Source: Halichondria panicea | Taxonomy: Eukaryota > Porifera > Demospongiae > Suberitida > Halichondriidae | Reading direction: 5' to 3' | Length of the DNA stretch: 64,000 bases | Assembly (NCBI RefSeq): GCF_963675165.1 | Contig: NC_087387.1 | Coordinates: 5,296,990 to 5,360,989, forward strand | In this document: positions 34,755-49,600 of the stretch, piece after piece | Layout: the number at the start of each line of letters is the position of its first letter | How positions within the stretch are numbered: position 1 is the first letter of the stretch | The notes under the pieces: model-generated | Told to the model about the DNA's origin: nothing | Seen by the model: the letters and a program-made list of their open reading frames with translations, nothing else | The model's database searches: none | Program-made: the position numbers and the translations under genes

Positions 34755-37613
34755 ATGGACTGGTCGGCGTTGAGTACCACCAACCTCTCTGAGCTGCATA
34801 GCCACCATGATCTACTAGGAGAGGTGTTCCAGTTCATCCTGAGCAATGATATACCAGCTCAAGTACAAGGTGTGTGTCACTGTGTACTATACTAATACGT
34901 GGTGCAGCGCAGGTGGGGGTCTGCACTAATCTTACAGCACCAAAACAAATTAGTTCTTACAATAGGGTGGAGCTAACAAAAAGGAACGAAATATTCACAT
35001 TACAGTGACCTGGTTGATTAAACGCTATCTCCTAGCAACATATGTAGAGGGGGCGTTTAAACGAGGTGGGCGCTTATTCAAAACGGGCGTTTATTGTTAT
35101 GTCATACAACTAGTACCTGAATGCACATTGGGGGGGGGGGTTGGAGCCAGAGGGCCTTGTAACTGAAACTTACGTACGCCGGGTGACTGGTTACCAAGGT
35201 CTTGTTGTAACAAGCAAGGTGTCATACAGGGGGGTGGGGGATATCCCACTTAGGTATTATCACAAGTTGTTGTTCCAACCACAACTGTGAGGTGTATTAG
35301 TGTATTCCTTTCTCTTTCCTTGCAGACCCTAACCACCTACTCTCAGTGATGCAGTTGGTGATACGGAACAAGGGGGCGGAGTTACATGAGCTGGAGGAGG
35401 AGGCGGTCGACCTGGTCGAGCGTCACAATGTAGTCGAGGCCAACGTGGGCGTCTCAGAGAGGGAACTAGTGGAGAAAGTGAGTGTGGGGGCGGGTGGAGT
35501 GAGTGTGGGTGGGGGTGCGGGTGAGGTACACTGTACTTTTCAATCACTATATATTAACATGAAATAATTATTTATAGTATAAGGCCACAAACATGTTTTA
35601 GAATACATCATTTTGTATGTAAGTGGTTCATTTGAGCTACAGACTGCTACAGTATTGTCACTGTATTCAATATAAACTTAAATACACACATTTTCATTAC
35701 ACACATTCAATGTACATGTATATAATTCATACTTTCCCTTAATTGCAGATTGCCCGGCTTGAGAAGGATCAACGAGCTGGTCAGTTGCTCATACAAGATC
35801 TCCGTGCACAAGTGGGGGCTACCCCTCAGGCCACCACTCACCAGCTCAGGCGTCTACGTGACGAGATGGAGGACCTTAGATTAGAGGCAACAAAAGACAA
35901 GAGGTTGTTGAGCCAAGAGAAGGCGGAGTCTCAGCGACTCGTTGAGGAATTGTCCGCTGAGAGGTTAAAGGTCAGACAGGTGAGAGTGGTCGGCTAGAAA
36001 GTCGATGTACGCATGTAGTGACAGTAAATATCTAATACACTACATTTGTAGCTGTAGTCCAATTTCAAACTACGAAGAATAACTAAAATGAAAGCACCGC
36101 AGGTGCTGATGCCTCGGTGGAGATGCCAAAGCTACATAACATAAAGCTACTAATAGCTTTGAACAATTTTTTGCAATAATTATTTTGCTGCATGCAAACT
36201 CAAAGAGTGGGTAATGATCGATCATGATTGTTGTTAAAAAACGATCGATGCCAAAAGTTCAAGTGTAAAATTAATGGCTGCCATCAGCAGAGCCTTGCAG
36301 CTCTCTTCCTCACTCTTGCAGCTACCAATAGCTAGTGTTCTAGTGCAGAGCTAACTACTAGGTAGAGTAGTAACACTCGGTAAACAAGTTTGGCTACGTG
36401 CTCTTCTGAAAAGGCTGCAATGGCATTCCAGGTAGGCATAACTCGAGAACGAAGCATTATTTTGCAAATCCACGAATTAAAATCCAAGTAAACATGACTA
36501 GAAGCCTATAGAAACTCTTACTTGCACTTGATTCATCTTTGAGCAGCTGTAGCAGTCTACACAGACAGACAGACACACACACAGACACACAAACACACTA
36601 CCGTATACCTCGCTTGCGCATGCGCACCGAGGCACAACTAATGAATTGTGTTTTGAATAGTCGACATCCATCATTCATTTTTTGGTGAATACAAATTGGC
36701 TATAATTATAATTATTATAAACATGGTGTTTCATGACAAGAATAAGGAGCTACTGCACGTACATGTAGTATAATTATGTTTAATTTTTGATGATATATTC
36801 CTCAGTTGGAGAGAAACGTGACTGAGCTGCAAGTGACTGTGGACGATTACCATGATCAGCTACACAGGTCAAAGGTCAAGAGTGGTGGGCCGGGGGACAA
36901 CAATTATCGACAAATGATGATAGAGAAAGAAGTTGAATATTCCAAACTATTGGATGACTTTCAGGTATTTAGAACGCCCTCATCGACTGACAAGATGGTC
37001 GACACTGATTAATTCACTATACCAAATTAAATTTCGTTTACAGCTGATGGCTAACTCATTTGAGGAGACAAAGGACGAAATGAAGAGTCTGACCGCTCAG
37101 TTGGAGGCAGTAAAAGAAGAGAGGATGATCCTCGCAGAAGAAAACCAGCAGATTAGAGTAAGGAGATAAAGTTATTATACGCACATTACAATGAAACGTG
37201 TGATTAAAAAATGTACTCAAATTTTCCAAGTATTGACCCCTCCCCCTCATATACACTAATTATAGGAAGCACTTTCTCATGCGGACGGTCGCTGTGGCGA
37301 TGTTGAGGCGTCCAATCAGCAGCTAGCATGTCAGGTGGAGGACCTACAGGAGAGGATCAGTGAGGCATCTGGTGCAGAAGGGGAGATCATGGCACTCGTC
37401 AGTAGGAAGGCAAAGGAGTGGGAGGTGTGTATGTGTGTGTGGGGGGGGGTACTGTAACACCGCTTAAAAAGAGCTCCTTCCTAGTATTCCAAAAATTGGA
37501 TTGCCAGAACACAAGTTATCGCATTCAATTATTGTGTACAATACTTTGAGCCCCCATACATGTGTACATGTATTATTAGATCAAATGGCATACACTGTGT
37601 GTATGTAAGCTAT

Positions 37614-37653
<40 letters not shown>

Positions 37654-40600
37654 CACTCCCCACACACACTCCACACACACACACACTCCACACACACACC
37701 CACACACACACCCACACACAGGCACTCCTGTCGGCCAAGCATACTGAGCTGGAGAGGTGTGGTGAGAGGGTGACAGATTTGGAGGGTCAGTTGAGAGCTG
37801 CACAGAGACACTCAGACAAGGCCAGTGCACTCAAGATGAAGAAGGTACTTGTACGATGAAACTTGTCACTAGCACTAGTAGTACTTAACAGCTGTTCATA
37901 AAACCAATATATGTGTACTGTGAAGCCTGCCTGTAGTGGTGGCCTTGGGTAGTGATCGTAATGACAAGGTGGCCTGCTAGGTCAACTACTGGAACAGTGT
38001 GGAGACCTTTGGAGCCCATCGACCTGGCTGTATATATTATCGAGGGCAACCTGCTTATAGGGTCTACCGTATAGCGGGTATATTTCGAGGGTATAAATTT
38101 TCGCGGATGGACCATTACAAAGGATTTCGCGGATTTTATTTTCGTGGTCTGAGTTCCAGCCTTTTGGCGCATGCGCACATCAACATGCAGCTGTACCTCC
38201 ACACCGTTAGCCTCGAATCCATAATACTGAACACGCCTACTATTCATAAATTTTCGTGGGTATAAATTTTCGCGGTACAGGCTCAATCCGCAAAAACCGC
38301 GAACATTTATACCCTCGAAATATACCCGCTATACGGTATACACGTTGTGTGCTTGTATAGTGACCTCTCACTTTCTTACAGTTTTATGACCTTTACATGT
38401 ATTATGATTAATTTTCTCCCCCCCCACACACACCATACAGCGTCTCCAGGATCAAGATCGACAGCTGGTGTCTCTTCAGCGAGAACTGTCCGAGGCTACA
38501 ACCACCATCACTACACTCACAGACCAACTGGAGGGGGTGGGGCAGGTGGGCGTGGCTCACAAGAAGGAGGTCAAAGTGCAGACGCTGGAGAGAGAATTGG
38601 ACATGGAAGTAGAGAGAAGAAAAAATGTGAGACATAAATTTTTATAACACAATGTGGAGTTATTGACTCACTACCCCCCTCCCATGTACTACCATATCAC
38701 TACCCCCCTCCCATGTACTACCATATCACTGCCCCCCTCCCATGTACTACCATATCACTGCCCCCCTCCCATGTACTACCATATCACTGCCCCCCTCCCG
38801 TGTACTAACATATCACTGCCCCCCTCCCGTGTACTACCATATCACTACCCCCCTCCCATGTACTACCATATCACTACCCCCCTCCCATGTACTACCATAT
38901 CACTGCCCCCCTCCCATGTACTACCATATCACTGCCCCCTCCCATGTACTACCATATCACTGCTCCCCTCCCTCTAGGCTGAGGTGGGTGTCGGAGAGAA
39001 GGACAGAGAACTGGTCAGCCTGAGGAAGAGGGTGTCCGACTATCAGCAGGTAAGAGGTCATACACAGTACATGTCACATGTAGTCATGTGCCCAGAATTT
39101 TTGAAGTGGTTTCTACATTATATTTTCAATTTTCAGCCTCACTTTGTTGTCTAGAGGTTGTTAGTACCAATCACCACCACTACCAGTGTGGGCACATCCC
39201 TGTACATGTAATATATGAACCTACAACTTTGGTCCAATATAGGTCATCCTGTTGTGCAGTGTACGTGTGACTAAATTAATGGTCTTATGTCTGTTTTTCA
39301 CAGGGTATTACCGGACTCAGCGAGGCCGTGGAGGCTATAAAGAAAAAGAAAAAAGAGCTTGCCATCAGAGACAGGTAAGCTCGTTACTATAGGAAAAGAT
39401 ACGTGTATAAACTGTGCTGGTTCCTGGAGCACTCTTGTATGCGCTGTGGTTGTACCTTTTCATAGTTCGAATCGTACACTGTACGCATACATTTTTGCGG
39501 GCATCAAACCATTGCCAGTGCTGATGGATTTTATTAGCAAAAATAATAATTGTCGCAAATACGTACGTATACTGGTACTTGTACATGTATACATCATGAT
39601 CCTTGCTAGATCACAAAAGTTACATGTACATCACAAACATTTTTGGTGATTTGGCTCATTCGCAAAGGTTTAATTTCACTAGTAGAAATTAACTTTATAA
39701 TTCATGGTAATTTAAAATATCTCTCTGTGTACTCAGTGATATTGCTGCCCTCACTCGAGAGCTGAACAACCTGTCTGACGGGTTGAACCAGTTGAGCGAG
39801 GAGAACGAGGCGTTACGAGAGCAACTTGGATTAGATCCTAGGCAACAGGTTGACCTTTCACCTCTGAGATTCCGTAAAAAGAACGAGTTCGAAAAATTGA
39901 ATCAAGAATACAAACTGCTTTCAAACGAGGTTAGTTACTGAATAATTGAGCTATAAATATTATTATTTTATTGATTTCTCTTCTGCAGTTGGAATGTTTA
40001 AAGGAGGATAACTTGTTGCTACGTAAACAGCTTGTACAAGCACAGGTTGCAGCCGTCCAATCAGATTCAAACAAGGGAAGAGTGCGATTGAGCTCAAGGC
40101 CTGGGAAAAATGAAGCACCAAATGAAGACAATACAGATGGTACAGTATACATTTAAATAAATACCGTGAAGCTTCGTTTTCTTGTAGTCACCCTACGTGT
40201 ATAAGCAGGTCACCCTCTATAATACAGCCAGGTCAATGGGTCTCGATCCATAGCATGTGTTTGGACCTGTGTTAGCAGACCACCTCTTTATTACAGCCAC
40301 GTGGTGACAGCTACATTGTATAGACAGGCTTCACTGTGTACCTTTGGTTATAAGCCAACAGTTTAAAGTGGTCACGTACGTATTGTATACTACATGCATG
40401 CACATGCACATGTATATCCTTTTGATGACCCCCCTCACACCCTCACACTCCTCACACCCTCACACTCCTCACACCCCGCACACTCCTCACACACCCCTCA
40501 CACCCCTCACACCCCTCACACTCCTCACACACCCTTACACCCCTCAGGGCTGGTGTCTCGCTTACAAGAGCTGGAGGTCGCTTTAGAAAGAGAGAAAAGT

Positions 40601-43600
40601 GCCAGACAAGAAGTGGAGAGGGACAGACTCAAGGTCAAAGTGAGTTACAGCACTTTCGTTATTTTTTTAGTAATGTACGTACATTTTGCTCTTTATAGGA
40701 GCAGTTGAAAATATCAATGGCTAAAAGCAAAGCGTCTGTACAACCACAAGCAGTGTCACTTCCTCCCACTCCACACCATCACACAACTCACACCCCCCCA
40801 TCATTGACAGATCTCAAAGAGCAGCTACAGCAAGCTCAGAGAAGCTCCCAACAACTAACTAGACAACTATCTGACAAACAGAGAAAGGTACCTACTGTGA
40901 TTGTGGTAGGTACATGTAACTATGATCAATATAGTGTCCTCTGATGTGAGCTTCTCTCATTATTAGACCTGTACATTCCCGCCTGCAATATCAGATTTTG
41001 CACATATGATTTTATGGTGGTACATGTTAGTTGTTCATGCATGTATAATTATTTGTAAAACCAATTTGTCCTTTCTTTATTTTTGATAGTCTAAACTCAC
41101 AATAAAATTCAACGTATACATGCTTCTCCATTGTCAGATTGATAATCTAGAAAAACAATTTCAAGCTCTCAAAGTATCAAAGACTGGTTACCAGCCCCTC
41201 CCACTTCCGGAGGGTCTTTCCCCAAAATCCAATGACGTCATCAACTCCCTCAACGAGCATCTACTACATGTGCTGAGTACGCTGAAGCAACGGGAACAGG
41301 AAGTGGGTGTGGCACAGGAAGCTCTGGAGAAGTACCAGCGCAAGTTCTCAGTCATCATTCATCAACAAGTACGTATTTAGTTATACCAAGTGCGTATAAA
41401 AGAAGAGAGGGCATGCAACTTTAGCTAGCTAGCTACAAACCTCAGCAAAGTGCAGCTGCATTTAGTGGTGGGCGGGTCTGGTCAAAGTTTATGCATGGCT
41501 TCCAGCTAGCTGAACCTAGCTAGCTCACGTAGCTCCACAGTAGTACTGCTAGTTCTATGCCTGTAACTGTCTGTTCTAACAACACCTTTACTCTATGGCA
41601 CTTGTATGACATCACAATATTTGCCAGATATTTCCACTTATTTGTCTGTTATTTGGATTGTTATAATGCGGTATATACTGTGCAAAGCGTGTACGTGTAC
41701 GTCACCCCCTCTTCTCCCCTTAGGGTATTCTGTACCAAGAGTACAGTGATGCTCGACGCAGCTGGGAGGAAGAAAAAGAGAAACTACTCCATGATAATCG
41801 GCAGTTGGCCTCGTGCAGGGAACAGGACCAAGTGCACATGCAGCAACTCAAGGTAGCCCATCCATTAGTACACTGCTCTTTGGTCTGAGTGCAATCGTAT
41901 CTGTGAGAATGTCAGCTGTTTCCGTAGTGTAGCGGTTATCACGTGTGCTTCACACGCACAAGGTCCCCGGTTCGATCCCGGGCGGAAACATCTTTTTTCC
42001 TTTTACCTTGTTCTAATTATCTTTTGCTTCGCCTTGCAAGCTCTATAACCACACCTCACACCTCCCACCCCCACAGAGTCTGCAGGAGGTGCTCTCTGCT
42101 GATCCAGACGAAACTCGGAGGAAGATGGCCGACCAATCACGTAAGATCACCCTCCTCACAGTGAATGAGAGAACAATGATGAGGAAACTAGCGCTGGCAA
42201 CGGAGGCCGAGAAACAACTGAGAAAGGTATGTAGGCGGAGTGTAGTGATGATGTAATCATGGAGGTGGGGCTTGTTCGTGTAAGATTATATTATTACCTA
42301 CTTCCCATCTTGTTAAATTCTTGGCAGACACTGTATTCAGTCACTATATTTTAGGCACAATTTCAGGCTGCAGCAATTTTTCAGGAGCATTATGAATTAG
42401 TGTACGTACATGTACATTGTATCACACTCCCCCTGTGCCCCCTCCCCGCCCCCTCCAGGACAACTCCAGACTGAGCAGTGACCTGGTGAGACTAGAGAAG
42501 GCGGCCACTGAGAGAATAGGAGATCTGCAGAGGTGTAAGGTGGGTACAAGAATGTCTCGACTGGGTATTATTTTGACAGAATCTAGTGCCAGCAAGATTC
42601 TTTTAACAATTAGTACAATGTATCCATCTTATACTATAGCGTACAGTGCACATAATACCGATTTATTTGTGCGTACGTACATGTATGTGCACTCAATTCT
42701 AGATGCAATTCCAGGCATACGTATAAAGTTACATGTACGTATTTTGTACTCAAAAAAGGGGCCAGTAAACCCAAGCCTATACACGGGCCCCTATGTTTCA
42801 GGAGGCGAGTGTGTTCCAGATGAGCAGTCTCCAGTCTCAGCTCAGTGAGAGTGTACCCACGGCTCTATTAGACCAGGCCAATAGGGAATACCGGGAAATG
42901 GTCGTCAAGTATCAGCGACTGCTCCAGCTACAGACTGCCTATACTGCTAGTGATGCCAACAGTGAGAGACTGCAGGTCCGTTCATGTGTTGTGTGTTACA
43001 ATGTACGTGTATGTGTGAGTGGTGTTGTACTCTAGTTGCTTGGTATATTGAACAGAGATGTGTTAGTGAGAATAGAAGTCTATTGATTGGCTATGTGCAC
43101 TGTGAATGTATTACATGTATAGCCTAAAACATTAAATTTGCTGCTTTTCAAAATGTACATGTAATAAGAAAATTAATGTGTAAATATGGAGTGACAAATG
43201 ACTGTGCACTTACGTCACCCTCCCTCTCCCAATCACATTCACTCATGCAGGCTGAAGTGTGTATGCTGACTGAGCAATTAGAGTCGGTCAAACAAGAGCT
43301 TCAATCTGAGAAACAGAAGAGCCTTCTCTTGACGGCCTCATGCAGCCCCAGTGCTGCTAGCCCCTCCCCACACAGTGAGAGGCTGGTCACACTGGAGATG
43401 AAGGAACTGAACGAGAGACAGAGAGCTGACCTCGCCACTACCAGGTACAGTACGTAAGACTACAGCACATGTCTGTATTCATGTAGGTGTGGATAGTCAG
43501 TAGACTATAATTTTTTATTAAATATAGTTATAGCTGTACAGTACGATTGATACACGTACTACTCTTTCGTTTGCTTGTTTCTACACATGCACAGTATTGT

Positions 43601-46600
43601 CTGGTAATGGTTATACAAGTATACCTTCATGCACATGTAATGTAGCTTTGTAAGAGCCTTATTTATGTGTATATGTACATGTTCATGTGTAGCTTATTCC
43701 CATCTTGATACGCCAGTTTTCACCGAAGGCAGCATAACTACACCCACACACATACACACACAGAGTGAGGCAGCTTCAAGCCACCCTTCTCCAGTTAGAG
43801 CAAAGAAACAAATCTTTAGAAGACAAATTCTCTGAACTATCTCAACGACTGCTGCAATCACAAACCACGGAGTCTGAACTGAGAGACCAACTAGCTACTA
43901 CTCTCACAGAGGAGGAAAAGACGTTGCTGCAATCTGACGTATCGAAATTGAAGGAATCCGAAAATCAACTCAAATTGGAAAATAGCCAATTAAAGGAAGT
44001 GTCCGAAATTGCCAGGCAACAATCAGTTGCCATGGAAATGCGGCAGAAATCACATGACATTGAGTTGGTGTCGTTACGACATCAGTTGCTTGATCTGCAA
44101 ATACAGAACGATAATAAAACAGCCCTGGGTAAAGTACACCATCAACTGGTGGCTCTAGAAATCAGCGAAGCCAAAGCTTTGAAGAATCTGGAAGAGAGCA
44201 GTCACAAGATATCGTTGTTGGAGGCGTCTTTGTTGAGATGTGAGATTGAGCGAGATTCGCTGTGTGATAGAGTGTGTTCTGTGAGGGCCGTGGGCGTGCA
44301 CAGGACCAGGCAACTCAGGACCACCGTGCAGGCTCTCAGGAGGCGATATGCAGGGTGGGTGTGGCTACATGTACTTAGTTTACAGTTTGTTTTGAACTCC
44401 ACATTTCATATTAACTGTAGATATTCTGAATTTTGATAAATACCGTATAGCGCAAAATTTTTTAGGCACTTATATTTCGTGGAATGGCCTCTAAAAGCAT
44501 TTCGTTGCACAATGTTTGTGGAATGACTGCTTACTGGAAGTCACGTCTTTAATCTTTGCACGTTATAGTAGATAATTCTAATTAAAGAACAAATTTCATG
44601 GACTTAATTTTCGTGTAGGATTGCTAACCAATGAAATCAGCGAAAATTAAGCCCCTCGAAAATTTCGCGCTATACGGTACTACATTTAATTTACTAATTA
44701 TGGATTAGTGATGCATTGAGGAGTCGATCGGCGTTGAGATATTGCAGTTTCCTACGTGTCATTAAAAGAGTCATCTCGTTTCTATATAAAACATGGCATT
44801 AGATTATAGTAAGTACAGTAAGGTATAGCTACACAACCTTCAAGGTATCTTTGCAATAATAAATGTCAATTTCCTCTCCTCTGTCTTGAAGCCACTCCCT
44901 CACTGACGACATCATAGGTGTGGTCCTCCTGGTCACACTTGACTGCCTCGTACGCTGGGTTAGCAGCTATGTTGGGGTCGATCTTCATTTCAGTTTGTGT
45001 GCCTCCAACCACTGCATAGGTTAGGTCAGCTTGTTGTGTAGCCATGGTCTCCCTATACAAGTATTAAAAACACTATAATTATGTCAAGCAATTTTTAGGA
45101 TACAGTAGAACCTCGATTATCCGGAACCTCGATTATCCGGCTTGGCAGTTTTCTTGATTTAATAATTCAAAAAATGGGCGTATCCCTTAAATGCGCATGC
45201 GCATGTAGCTGTTACTACGGAGACAGGCCTGCTTATCTTCTGCGCATGCACAGACAACCATGTCCATGGTACTGCTGTTTATCAATGAAGTGGGTGGATC
45301 AAGGCGTGGTTTATCTATTCGATTATCCGGTTATCCGGCCTGCCTCTGGAACCAAGGTGTCCGGATAATCGAGGTTCTACTGTACAAATGCATTATAGTT
45401 AGTAGTATAGATTGCTCCTTGTTGAGATAGTACCTGCATCAACACTGTGTGGGAATAGCAGTAAACAACATTTAGTAGGAACAACACATTAGTATGGGTA
45501 AACATGAGGTGTGTGTTTAGGACCACTCACTGTTGTTTGTGCACAGTCTGTCCTCTCCTGAGTAGAATAACACAGGACACTATCCAACCAACTGATACGG
45601 CTAGTAACAGAGCCACCAGTACACCAATGCCAGCAATGACGGTGGTGGAATTGTCATTACATGTAAAGTCTGGCTTGATAGGGCCGTGTGTTGTACTAGG
45701 CAACGGCATAGTTGCATGTATGCTAGTTGACAGTGTAGACAGTGTACTAGTCCTAGAACATTCATTGCGTAGATCTTCATAGTTCTTACAAAAAACTTCA
45801 AGCTCCACAAAGCTGTCACATCTTTCAACTAGTCTACAGCGGAATTTCCCATCGGGTGCCTGCATGCACTCCAGGCTGTACTCTGGAAATGCTCCAGGAA
45901 GAAATGAGTTATTTACTGCCACAGTGCTTCCTGTATATATAGTTATGCTGTTTGTCGTTATATTCAAGTAAATGGCTATTATAATTATGATCATCACCTT
46001 CTAACACTAAACTTTCAATTCCTGTTCGTAAACAAACAGCTCTTGCCAGAACTGCCAGGTCTTGATTGCCAGTGCAAACTGTCCTCCATCGGCTGACAGT
46101 GCCACCCACACACACCTCCACTCGTCCCTCTCTGTCAGTGGATCCACCCACCAGTCTTATCTCTCCATCAGCACAGTTAACTGTTAGTGTATGTACATTT
46201 AGTAGTGCATAACATTTATCTTAACAAATATATAGTTACTAACCCGTGTTACATATTAGTTGCACAAGAGAGTTACAGCTGTCACTAGGTGTCACTGTAC
46301 ACTCTGTTAGTCTTGGTCCATTGCAGTCACTCAGAGTGACTACTCTTCTTGAACCATTCTGAGAATCCCTGGTCACTAGTCCTGTTAATTTTTTCTTATT
46401 TAAACTAAGTAGAAATACTTCACTCTTTGTAATTTCAGGACACATCTCACTTACCAAATTCATTCGAATATCCCAGTTGTCCACAAGTAGCTTGTGATCT
46501 CTCGATATTCCACTGACTTTCATCATGACAAACCCATCTCCATTCTCCATGGTGACAGTACTCAAGAAGTGGGTCTGTTACTTCAGGAAGACGAAGTTGT

Positions 46601-49600
46601 CCGTCTAAACATTCTGTACACAATTCTAGAATATATCTTTGCTCTGAGCTACAGTCATAAATATTGTATACCTGATTGTGCTGTTACAGTGATGACACCG
46701 GTTAATAGCATAAAGAAGCTTGAGACCTGCATGTTTACCAAAAATCGTCAGTTTTTAGAGGAATGGCATATAATGGCTATATATACCCAGTTGTTTGAAT
46801 CTACATCCTGCATGCTTATATGAATAAAGCATCATTATTAGTAAATTGTCGCTCACGTACTACACGTGTCAGAGTACTAAGAGCACTATGAATTTGGTGT
46901 ACATGTACATGTATGTGTTATATAGACCACTTTCCCATTGTTTCTGTCATTGTACTGTACACTTCTCACACATCCCTCACACCCCTCACAGGTGTGTGCC
47001 TTTGGTGGAGCAGGAAAGGTATGTGGAGCTGGTGGGACGTGTGAGGGCTGACAAACGAGAAGCCGAGAGATTGAGGGAGGCAGCAAAGAAAAACATGGAA
47101 AAAACCGAAGTACGTAACATAACGAGAGAACACTGTACACGTACATGTGTGTTAAATGTATGTAAATCTAGTTTACCCATCTCCCTCCACACACACACCC
47201 CCACACACACACCCCCACACGCACACGCACCCACACTCACGCACGCACTCACGCCACACACCCACACGCACACTTGTAGGACAAGTTAGCGGAGCTTGGT
47301 TTACAACACTCCAACCTACAAGAATTGCTAGGAGCATTGACAGACCGTACCTCGTCGAGTGTGGCTGCTAGACTAACAGAGTGGCACGCTAGACTAGGAG
47401 AAACACGACTCAAAGAAATGAAGACTAAGAGAGAAAATGGACGGTGTGTGTGTGTGTACATATCTTGTAAGGTTAACCATCCAGTGCCCATAACTTGTGT
47501 TTAGGATTAAGCCTCCAATTTCAAAACTAAAAGAAATTTAGCTCTTTAAAATGCCAAGTATACGTACATATTGCATGTAGTAAGAATTAAAGTGATTATT
47601 AATTGGTTTCAGGCCTAAACCTTGTCAATATCGCTGCAAACACCACATGACCATTAATTTTATTCTGCAGACTGAAAGAGAATGTGAAGCACCTCGAGAC
47701 TCTCCTCTCTCAGAGTGAGGGATCCTTCGATAGACTTGACAGAGAACTTGTGGCAATCACCAAGGTGATACATGTACTGTACTGCACGTATTTAATAGCT
47801 AGCCTTAGCGTTGTTTTTTTCAAAAAATGGCCTATTTTTGGAGAGCTAGGTAACCCATTTCAAAACTATTATAAGCCAGTGATTGCTTCCCGTCTAATAT
47901 ACATGTACATGTACGTGTGTTTTGTGGATGTTTTTACATGTATCTGTGGTTGTTCCTACCACTACACAGGAGTATGAGAGTGCTCGGGAGAGTTGGGAGG
48001 TGAGGGAGGGAGAGTTAGAGCAGCAACTGGAGGATACAAAGAAAGAGATCACCTCCAAACCCAATGTGCCACTCAAAAAAGTCAGTGCAATTAATGTTAA
48101 TGTTAAATGTACATAGAATCGTAATTGGAAATTGATAGAATTTCCTTCAAATGTGTCCCTGATTCCTACACCCACACACACATACACCCACACACACCCA
48201 CCACACACAGCTACACGTTGGTCCTGACCTCCCCAGTCGCTCTAAACCACACGAGAGCATCGCCCGGAAACTATTCCACGCTGACAACAGGCCACCATCA
48301 CCAGACTCTGATATATCCAGCCAGAACAACAGCTCTACTAAAGACGCTCTACTAGATAGAGTAGCAGCCACTGCATACGGAAACCATACAAACGATAAGC
48401 CCGGTAAAAATGGTGGGAAACGTGATCAAAGTCGTTTGGAACGAGCTCTGACTGAAGCACAGCGTGTGTTACTCCTGAGAGAGAGGGAGGTGACAGAGTT
48501 ACGGTCAGAGCGGAGGGTGGAAGGGGGTGTGTCCAATGGGGCGGAGCTTCGGGTGTTAGAGGGACGATTGGAGACGTCTAATGAGATGGTGGAGCAACTC
48601 AAGGTGTGCATGTGTATACATGTATATTGTATTTAGTGTCTGTTAAGATGATCCCATTTCTTTTGGCCGTTAAGAGAGTAGTAGAGTGGAGTTTACTGTT
48701 AGATGCTACACTATGTACAGTGTACATGTAGATTCATGAATCCCATGCAATGTACTCAACACACTGATGTATGCCAACACACTGATGTATCTCTGCCAAC
48801 AGACAGAGGTGGTTGAGAAGGACAGACAAGTGACTAAATATCAAGACCTCTTACAAAAAGCTCGTCATGAACTCAAAGACTCGAGTCACGCTCACCAACA
48901 AGAACTGGCAGCTGTCAGAAAACAACTCCAATCTCAGGTAAACTAGCCTCGTCAGTTATAACTTGCTGTACAGACTAGATACTATACATAGGTACGTACA
49001 TACGTACATGTATATAATTAGTAAGTAAGATATTTTCTGTTTACAGACTCATGCAGTGTGCCTTCTGTACATGTACGTACACTGATACTGAAACATAGCC
49101 ACAGATATTCTACATCTGCTTATAGGCATATTTATAAATGTGCAGTACAATTTGTCTAGACTCTGTCTGTGCTAGTATGAACAGTTCCCTTCACCCCACC
49201 CCCCCCCCCCACACACACACACACCACACACACACACACACAGGCTGACTCTGCTGTTAGCCAACTAAGAGAAGCTGCTCTGGAGATAGCCAACATTCCC
49301 CCACCACCGTCCAGTGGCCTGTCAGAGGAGCAACTGGACAGACTCAGAGAACTAGAGGAGGTGACGGCAGACCAGGAGAGGGGCGTGGTTCAACTGACCA
49401 ATCAGGTGAGAGTTACATGTACATGTAGGATAGACATCAGCCATCTTAAGTTTAGACCATTCAATCCTTTTCCACAGTGGAATTAGGCCAGTAGATTCTA
49501 GGCCATTAGGCAGAGAAGATGCTATCACATGTAATTGCTCCACTTTCAATATACATGATTGTACATGTACATTTTTTTGTGTACATGTAAGACTCTTTTA

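Noticed and set aside
38654-39023. Proline/tyrosine-rich repeat ORFs in CEP290 intron 8
   Set aside because: Produced by the 28-bp minisatellite read in frames of different phase; no splice signals support them.
41918-41990. Selenocysteine tRNA (TCA anticodon) reading of the Val tRNA
   Set aside because: Shifting the anticodon stem by one base gives TCA but a poorer stem and wrong overall length; the CAC folding has five perfect pairs.
46239-46565. 108-residue minus-strand ORF in the SRCR gene
   Set aside because: It reads exon 2 in a wrong frame and crosses the intron; the spliced frame gives the cysteine-spaced SRCR sequence.
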